A stretch of 37,523 nucleotides of DNA from GCA-1730015 sp964583825 (GTDB taxonomy: Bacteria; Pseudomonadota; Gammaproteobacteria; Granulosicoccales; Granulosicoccaceae): the NCBI GenBank assembly GCA_964583825.1, contig CAZOXM010000048.1, positions 1 to 37,523 on the forward strand. The letters are read 5' to 3'. The translations under genes were made by a program, and so were the position numbers. The notes beneath the pieces were generated by a model. That model searched no databases and was not told where the DNA came from. It saw only the letters and a list, made by a program, of their open reading frames with translations. This document shows, one piece after another, positions 32,936 to 37,523 of the stretch; position 1 is the stretch's first letter; every line of letters begins with the position of its first letter.

Positions 32936-33892
32936 GTGGCTGAGTATAAAAATCTGTTTACCCAGGTGCAGGTGGAAGGGCCGGGTGAAGTCGGGGTCGC
33001 GTTGCCCCCGGGAGATTCACAAAGAAAACTGCGGCAACCAAAATTCAGTTACTGGATAGGTAAGCTCGGCAATGGTCAGATCGGTCCGTTTTACCTTGGC
33101 ACGATTGGCTTCTGGTCGATCGTCTGCGGTGTAATCGCCTTTGAAATCATTGGCCTTAACATGCTCGCGTCGGTCAACTGGAACCCGATAGAATTTGTTC
33201 GTCAGCTGTTCTGGCTCGGGCTTGAGCCACCGCCTGCCAGGTACGGTTTGACGCTCCCGCCATTGTATGATGGCGGCTGGTGGCTGATGGCTGGCTTTTT
33301 CCTGACGGTGTCGATCCTGTTGTGGTGGGTCAGAATCTATCGTCGTGCGCGAGCGCTGCGAATGGGAACACATGTAGCGTGGGCATTCGCCGCAGCGATA
33401 TGGTTGTATCTGGTGCTGGGTTTTATTCGTCCGCTGCTGATGGGCAGTTGGAGTGAAGCAGTGCCCTTTGGCATCTTTCCACATCTTGACTGGACCGCGG
33501 CGTTTTCTATTCGCTACGGCAACCTCTTTTATAACCCGTTTCATATGTTATCGATTGTCTTCCTGTATGGCTCCGTGCTGCTGTTCGGGATGCACGGTGC
33601 AACCATTCTCGCAGTCAGTCGCTACGGCGGTGAACGCGAAATAGAACAGATTGTAGATCGTGGCACGGCATCAGAGCGCGCTGCATTGTTCTGGCGCTGG
33701 ACAATGGGCTTTAACGCCACGATGGAATCCATACACCGATGGGCATGGTGGTTTGCTGTTTTATGCCCTCTGACCGGTGGTATTGGTATTTTGCTCACCG
33801 GCACGGTGGTGGATAACTGGTACCTGTGGGCGGTGAAGCACGGCGTTGCACCGGCGTATCCGTCGACCGGTGTGACCGCGCCGGCTAATTGA
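32936..33892 (+). CDS. pufM: Photosynthetic reaction centre M subunit
   Basis: Second five-helix core subunit, binding the other half of the special pair, QA and the carotenoid. The N-terminus MAEYKNLFTQVQVEGPGEVG is family-typical. GNLFYNPFHMLSIVFLYGS contains the special-pair region and FGMHGATILAVSRYGGERE the iron/QA region; IHRWAWWFAVLCPLTGGIGILL is helix E. Length 318 aa. The start is GTG with CGGAGA about 7 bp upstream. Confidence 0.98.
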   Translation: MAEYKNLFTQVQVEGPGEVGVALPPGDSQRKLRQPKFSYWIGKLGNGQIGPFYLGTIGFWSIVCGVIAFEIIGLNMLASVNWNPIEFVRQLFWLGLEPPPARYGLTLPPLYDGGWWLMAGFFLTVSILLWWVRIYRRARALRMGTHVAWAFAAAIWLYLVLGFIRPLLMGSWSEAVPFGIFPHLDWTAAFSIRYGNLFYNPFHMLSIVFLYGSVLLFGMHGATILAVSRYGGEREIEQIVDRGTASERAALFWRWTMGFNATMESIHRWAWWFAVLCPLTGGIGILLTGTVVDNWYLWAVKHGVAPAYPSTGVTAPAN

Positions 33893-33913
33893 TCGATGCA
33901 TCGAGGACAGCAT

Positions 33914-35026
33914 ATGCGTGCAAAACGTGAATTACAGATAATGATGCACAGCCCGATTGCTGTGGCATTGCTGCTGGGGTGGCTTACACTGGTGGTCGGG
34001 TGTGATATGCCGCCGATGGACTCGACCCAGCTGGGCTATCGCGGAACAGCGATGGCCGAGATTGATAATCCGGAGGATATCGCCCTCGTCGAAGCGGCCA
34101 ATCAGGCACCCGCGCCACTGCCGATCGTGCCACCGGCCCCGGGTCCGAAAGCAAAAGATATTTATCAGAACGTTCAGGTACTCGGCGAACTGTCAGTCGG
34201 TGAGTTTGTTGGTCTGATGACAGCAATTACGCAGTGGGTAGCGCCCGATGAAGGTTGCACTTACTGCCATGGCGAGAACCTTGCCGACGACGGTAAGTAC
34301 ACCAAGGTGGTGTCGCGTCGCATGCTGGAAATGACACGGCATATCAATGCGCAGTGGACTGATCATGTTGGTGACACTGGTGTGACCTGCTACACCTGTC
34401 ATCGCGGCAAGCATGTGCCTGAGTACATCTGGTTTCAGGGGAACGATATACCCGACACCCGTGGTCTGGCAGCCAGTCGACAGGGACAAAACCTTGCAGC
34501 ACCTTCGGTAGCGTCTGCATCGCTGCCATACGACCCCTTTACACCACTGATACAGGCAGCGGAGGGTGAGGTAAAGGTTGCCGCCGATACCGCGCTGCCG
34601 ATGGGGCAAACTGCTTCGATGGCGGCTACCGAGCAGACCTACGCGCTGATGATGCATATGTCCGAATCACTCGGAGTTAATTGCACTCATTGCCACAACA
34701 GTCGCGCGTTCGGCGTCTGGGATCAAAGCACAACGGCCAGAGTCACCGCATGGCATGGTATACGGATGGCGCGCGAGTTAAACAATGACTATCTGATTCC
34801 ACTGCAATCGACCTATCCCGTCGAACGGCTCGGCAAACTGGGGGATGCTCCCAAGGCAAACTGCTCCACTTGCCACCAGGGTGTCGCAAAGCCTCTGTAC
34901 GGTGCAGCCATGGCAAAAGATTACCCGGCGCTCACCGCCTATTTCTACAATAACGACACGTTGCTTGATGAGCTGCTCGCGTACCACCGCCTGCAAAGCC
35001 AGTCCAGTGTAGTGATAGAAGAGTAA
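33914..35026 (+). CDS. pufC: Tetraheme reaction-centre cytochrome c subunit
   Basis: Periplasmic cytochrome that re-reduces the photo-oxidised special pair. A signal peptide ends in lipobox LVVGC with Cys30 as the likely lipidated residue. Four CxxCH heme sites are present at Cys115 (CTYCH), Cys159 (CYTCH), Cys257 (CTHCH) and Cys317 (CSTCH), as expected for a complete tetraheme subunit. Length is 370 aa from the ATG preceded by GAGGAC; an ATG six codons earlier at 33896 is possible. The stop overlaps the idi ATG (TAATG). Confidence 0.97.
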   Translation: MRAKRELQIMMHSPIAVALLLGWLTLVVGCDMPPMDSTQLGYRGTAMAEIDNPEDIALVEAANQAPAPLPIVPPAPGPKAKDIYQNVQVLGELSVGEFVGLMTAITQWVAPDEGCTYCHGENLADDGKYTKVVSRRMLEMTRHINAQWTDHVGDTGVTCYTCHRGKHVPEYIWFQGNDIPDTRGLAASRQGQNLAAPSVASASLPYDPFTPLIQAAEGEVKVAADTALPMGQTASMAATEQTYALMMHMSESLGVNCTHCHNSRAFGVWDQSTTARVTAWHGIRMARELNNDYLIPLQSTYPVERLGKLGDAPKANCSTCHQGVAKPLYGAAMAKDYPALTAYFYNNDTLLDELLAYHRLQSQSSVVIEE

Positions 35027-35628
35027 TGCACACCGTTGCAGCAACACAGGTCCTCAGTGGCGGCGTAGCTGCCACTGATAGCAATCTGCACGATACGATC
35101 ACGGCAATAGATACGTGTGGCGGGTTTTATCCGATCGACAAGCTGGACGCGCACATTGACAACGTGCCGCATGTGGCTATTTCCATATTTTTATTTCATG
35201 ACAGGCGGTTGCTGCTGCAGCGTCGAGCCGAATCCAAATACCACTCAGGGGGGCTATGGGCGAATACGGTGTGTTCGCACCCGCGGTGGAACGAGTCAGT
35301 AGAGGCGTGTGCCGGGAGGCGCTTGTCCGAGGAACTGGGGTTGCGCTGCGATGTTATAAAATTCGGGGAGATAACCTACCAGGCAAAAGTGGGTGACTTA
35401 TACGAAAACGAACATGTCCACTGTCTGATTGGTCAGCTGGATGAAGACTACGCACCTCATGAAATCGAACGGTTGTTCAACCCGCTGGAAGTCAGTGAGA
35501 TCGCCTTTCTTGAGTTGCCGCAAATACAATCGCAAATCGACAGCAACCCGCATGAGTATACCGAGTGGTTCAAGATCTACATGTCACACCACCGCGCGTT
35601 AATCCACGACGCGCTGGCACAATGTTAG
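35026..35628 (+). CDS. idi: Isopentenyl-diphosphate delta-isomerase, type I
   Basis: Nudix-fold isomerase interconverting IPP and DMAPP, balancing substrates for CrtE. Cys83 in SGGLWANTVCSHPR matches the catalytic cysteine, and the glutamates in YENEHVHC (127, 129) match the metal/catalytic acid region. The Nudix-like helix reads CAGRRLSEELGL. Length 200 aa; the first 25 residues are variable. Coupled to pufC by a 1-bp overlap, so isoprenoid supply is part of the puf transcript. A hairpin-rich stretch follows. Confidence 0.95.
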   Translation: MHTVAATQVLSGGVAATDSNLHDTITAIDTCGGFYPIDKLDAHIDNVPHVAISIFLFHDRRLLLQRRAESKYHSGGLWANTVCSHPRWNESVEACAGRRLSEELGLRCDVIKFGEITYQAKVGDLYENEHVHCLIGQLDEDYAPHEIERLFNPLEVSEIAFLELPQIQSQIDSNPHEYTEWFKIYMSHHRALIHDALAQC

Positions 35629-35653
35629 GCAACGGCTGGCTCAGGCCACTGTT

Positions 35654-35667
35654 GCACCCCACGGTGC
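35654..35667 (+). terminator. Weak candidate terminator after idi
   Basis: GCACC and GGTGC flank a 4-nt loop and are followed by TTTGTTG; another imperfect hairpin (about 35632-35655) precedes it. The stem is short and the U-run interrupted, so termination may be partial. Confidence 0.3.
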
Positions 35668-35673
35668 TTTGTT

Positions 35674-35940
35674 GTGTCCGGCGTTAACTCGACTTCGACT
35701 CTTTTTGTTGCCGCCGGTCTTTTTCTGGGGCTTGAGCTTTTTGCATTGTTGCTTTATCAGTGGAGAAATCGCCGCGGCATCGCACCGCTGCCGTTGCTCG
35801 CAAATGCCGGTGCCGGTGGTTGTCTGTTGTTAGCCGCCTGGCTGTCGTCAATTCAGGGGTCGATGCTGTTGCTGTCTGCCTCACTCGGTGCGGCATTTTT
35901 ATTTCACGTGCTTGATCATGCAAGCCGCTGGCGCTCCTAG
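35674..35940 (+). CDS. Small membrane protein of unknown function
   Basis: An 88-residue frame starting with GTG, with three hydrophobic helices at about 9-28, 40-58 and 62-80, separated by short basic (WRNRRG) and glycine/alanine segments. The positive-inside rule and the absence of charged residues in the helices support a real membrane protein. I do not recognise a family. It sits between idi and crtI in the PGC direction, 45 bp behind idi. Its TAG stop directly abuts the MITE-like element, so the insertion may have set or altered the 3' end. The GTG has no obvious strong ribosome-binding site. Confidence 0.55.
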   Translation: MSGVNSTSTLFVAAGLFLGLELFALLLYQWRNRRGIAPLPLLANAGAGGCLLLAAWLSSIQGSMLLLSASLGAAFLFHVLDHASRWRS

Positions 35941-36080
35941 CGGGGTGTTGAAAAACGTCATGAGCGACGGTCTGAGTAGGCAAATTCTCCCGAAAAAGCG
36001 CAGTTTATGGCTTATAAATACGCATTTTGAGGGAGAATTTAACACCCTTAGGCCCGGCGAAATAGTTTTTCAACATCCTG
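35941..36080. mobile_element. MITE-like inverted-repeat element, 140 bp
   Basis: The ends match as 16-bp terminal inverted repeats with two mismatches, sharing the perfect core TGTTGAAAAAC / GTTTTTCAACA. Inside, AAATTCTCCC (35982-35991) and GGGAGAATTT (36031-36040) form a second perfect 10-bp inverted repeat, and AACACCC (36041-36047) can also pair with GGGTGTT near the left end. No coding capacity is visible. TGTTGAAAAA-type ends are common in proteobacterial insertion sequences and their non-autonomous derivatives. I see no clear target-site duplication, and no second copy in the window. Confidence 0.6.
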
Positions 36081-36144
36081 TTAATGGGGCTTCCCTGATG
36101 TTCCTGACTGCTGGCCAGCATTTCTCATGGAGCGACAGTTAACA

Positions 36145-37523
36145 ATGACCGAGACGCCACAGCACAACACAGACAGGGCGCACGCCATCGTGATCGGCAG
36201 TGGTTTTGGCGGGCTGGCCGCTGCAGTGCGTCTGGGGGCACGGGGTTATCGCGTCACTGTCCTTGAGAAACTCGATGCTCCCGGTGGACGCGGATATGTT
36301 TACCGACAGGACGGCTTCACCTTCGATGCCGGACCCACCATCATAACCGCACCGTTTCTGCTGGAGGAACTCTGGGCGCTGTGTGGGAAATCAATGTCCG
36401 ATGATATCGATCTTCGCGCTATTGATCCGTTTTATCGCATCCGTTTTCATGACGGGACCACGTTCGACTACAGCGGCGACACTGAACACATGCACCGGGA
36501 GATCGCGCGCTTTAACCCCGACGATATCAAGGGCTATGAAAAGTTTCTGCGTATCAGTCAGCGTGTGTACGCGGTGGGATTCGATCAGCTACTGTCCACA
36601 TCTTTCGATTCACTTTGGAAAATGATCCGCGTGCTGCCGAGTCTGGCTTTTGTACAGTTTTACCGATCCGTTTATGGACTGGTAGCGCGGTGCATCAAAG
36701 ACCCGAAACTGCGTCAGGTGTTCAGCTTTCATCCGCTGCTTATCGGTGGCAACCCGTTTACTACAACCGGGGTGTACACCTTAATAGCGCACCTCGAACG
36801 ACGTCACGGTGTGCATTTCGCGATGGGGGGTACCGGGCGTGTCGTTGACGGCATCGTGTCACTGATAAAAGGGCAGGGTGGCAGTATCCAGTATAACGCG
36901 CCGGTGAAGCAGATCCTGGTGGAAAATCAGCGTGCCGTGGGTGTCGAGCTTGAAGACGGTGTGTGCCTGACAGCGGATATTGTGGTGTCCAACGCTGATT
37001 CCGCCTACACCTATCGGCATCTGGTGCCGCCGCAGCATCGCAGGCGATGGACCAATCGCAGGCTAAAGCGTTCGCGTTATTCAATGAGCCTGTTTGTGTG
37101 GTACTTCGGTACCGACCGTCAGTACAGCGATATCCCGCATCACATGATCATGCTGGGGCCGCGTTATAAAGGACTGCTCGACAATATCTTCAATGCCAAA
37201 GTACTGGCTGATGATTTTAGTTTGTATCTGCACCGACCGACGATGACTGATCCCTCGCTCGCGCCTGACGGCTGCGACGCTTTTTACGTGCTTGCGCCGG
37301 TACCGCACCTTGAATCCGATGTCGACTGGCAGACCGAAGCAGAATCGTATCGTCAGTCCATCGCACAGTTTTTAGCACAAACCGTGTTGCCCGATCTCGA
37401 CGAGCATGTCGTGACATCGCGACTGCTGACACCGCTGGACTTTAAACACCGTTTGAACAGTGTGCACGGCGCGGCGTTCAGTTTACAGCCGACGCTGCTG
37501 CAAACCGGCTGGTTCCGGCCGCA
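36145..37523 (+). CDS. crtI: Phytoene desaturase CrtI (3' end outside the window)
   Basis: FAD-dependent desaturation of phytoene to neurosporene or lycopene. The N-terminal dinucleotide-binding motif is VIGSGFGGLAAAVRLGARG (residues about 16-34), followed by VTVLEKLDAPGGRGYVY, TFDAGPTIITAP, FHPLLIGGNPF and HFAMGGTGRVVDGIVSL, all typical of CrtI. 459 codons are visible of about 500, and the frame is open at the right edge. ATG 36145 follows GGAG at some distance; an in-frame ATG at 36127 would add six residues. The MITE-like element ends 64 bp upstream, so any promoter has to lie inside or after it, or transcription reads through from idi. Confidence 0.95.
   Translation, partial: MTETPQHNTDRAHAIVIGSGFGGLAAAVRLGARGYRVTVLEKLDAPGGRGYVYRQDGFTFDAGPTIITAPFLLEELWALCGKSMSDDIDLRAIDPFYRIRFHDGTTFDYSGDTEHMHREIARFNPDDIKGYEKFLRISQRVYAVGFDQLLSTSFDSLWKMIRVLPSLAFVQFYRSVYGLVARCIKDPKLRQVFSFHPLLIGGNPFTTTGVYTLIAHLERRHGVHFAMGGTGRVVDGIVSLIKGQGGSIQYNAPVKQILVENQRAVGVELEDGVCLTADIVVSNADSAYTYRHLVPPQHRRRWTNRRLKRSRYSMSLFVWYFGTDRQYSDIPHHMIMLGPRYKGLLDNIFNAKVLADDFSLYLHRPTMTDPSLAPDGCDAFYVLAPVPHLESDVDWQTEAESYRQSIAQFLAQTVLPDLDEHVVTSRLLTPLDFKHRLNSVHGAAFSLQPTLLQTGWFRP

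Noticed and set aside
1..37523. CRISPR arrays, tRNA or rRNA genes, prophage or toxin-antitoxin modules
   Set aside because: Reading both strands, I found no repeat-spacer pattern, no RNA gene signature and no such proteins; every long reading frame fits the photosynthesis cluster.

Overview
The window is almost entirely a photosynthesis gene cluster (PGC) of an anoxygenic phototrophic proteobacterium. It encodes bacteriochlorophyll a synthesis from 5-aminolevulinate through chlorophyllide reductase, carotenoid and isoprenoid-precursor genes, a type II reaction centre (L, M, H and tetraheme cytochrome), the LH1 antenna, assembly factors and the PpsR/PpaA regulators. The LH1 alpha and beta sequences (beta with a RPWLPGP motif) look most like beta/gammaproteobacterial forms, and Dxs resembles the E. 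coli type, so a gammaproteobacterium is my best guess. However, pufQ and an ALAS-type hemA are classic alphaproteobacterial PGC members, so the class is not resolved. A run of exactly 100 N inside bchO shows that this is a draft scaffold.

Layout. (1) 1-2389, minus strand: ppaA (B12-binding antirepressor) then ppsR (PAS-PAS-HTH repressor, cut by the left edge). (2) 2390-2833: divergent control region with candidate promoters and PpsR-like operators. (3) 2834-17040, plus strand: bchF-bchN-bchB-bchH-bchL-bchM-lhaA-puhA-puhB-puhC-puhE-hemA, mostly with start/stop overlaps that suggest translational coupling. (4) 17091-22062, plus: bchI-bchD-bchO-crtB and a 41-codon membrane ORF. (5) 22059-24972, minus: crtC and dxs, with dxs transcribed first. 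(6) 25077-31085, plus: crtE, then bchC-bchX-bchY-bchZ behind a tight array of three perfect TGT-N12-ACA operators. (7) 31184-35628, plus: pufQ-pufB-pufA-[mRNA hairpin]-pufL-pufM-pufC-idi. (8) 35674-37523, plus: an unrecognised small membrane protein, a 140-bp MITE-like inverted-repeat element, and crtI cut by the right edge.

How the genes work together: HemA makes ALA. BchHDI inserts Mg and BchM methylates. DPOR (BchLNB) and COR (BchXYZ) perform the two ring reductions, and BchF and BchC finish the C3 acetyl group. Dxs, Idi and CrtE provide isoprenoid precursors that CrtB, CrtI and CrtC turn into acyclic carotenoids. Puf and Puh proteins form the RC-LH1 core with help from LhaA, PuhB, PuhC, PuhE and PufQ. 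PpsR and PpaA are expected to repress and derepress the set in response to oxygen and light.

The gene content is that of a known system. I found no unknown multi-gene system. The points worth attention are local: the operator array at bchC, a perfect PpsR site plus palindrome between dxs and crtE, an internally shortened Dxs, PpsR lacking one redox cysteine, no acsF or bchE at the usual spot, and the MITE-like element in front of crtI.
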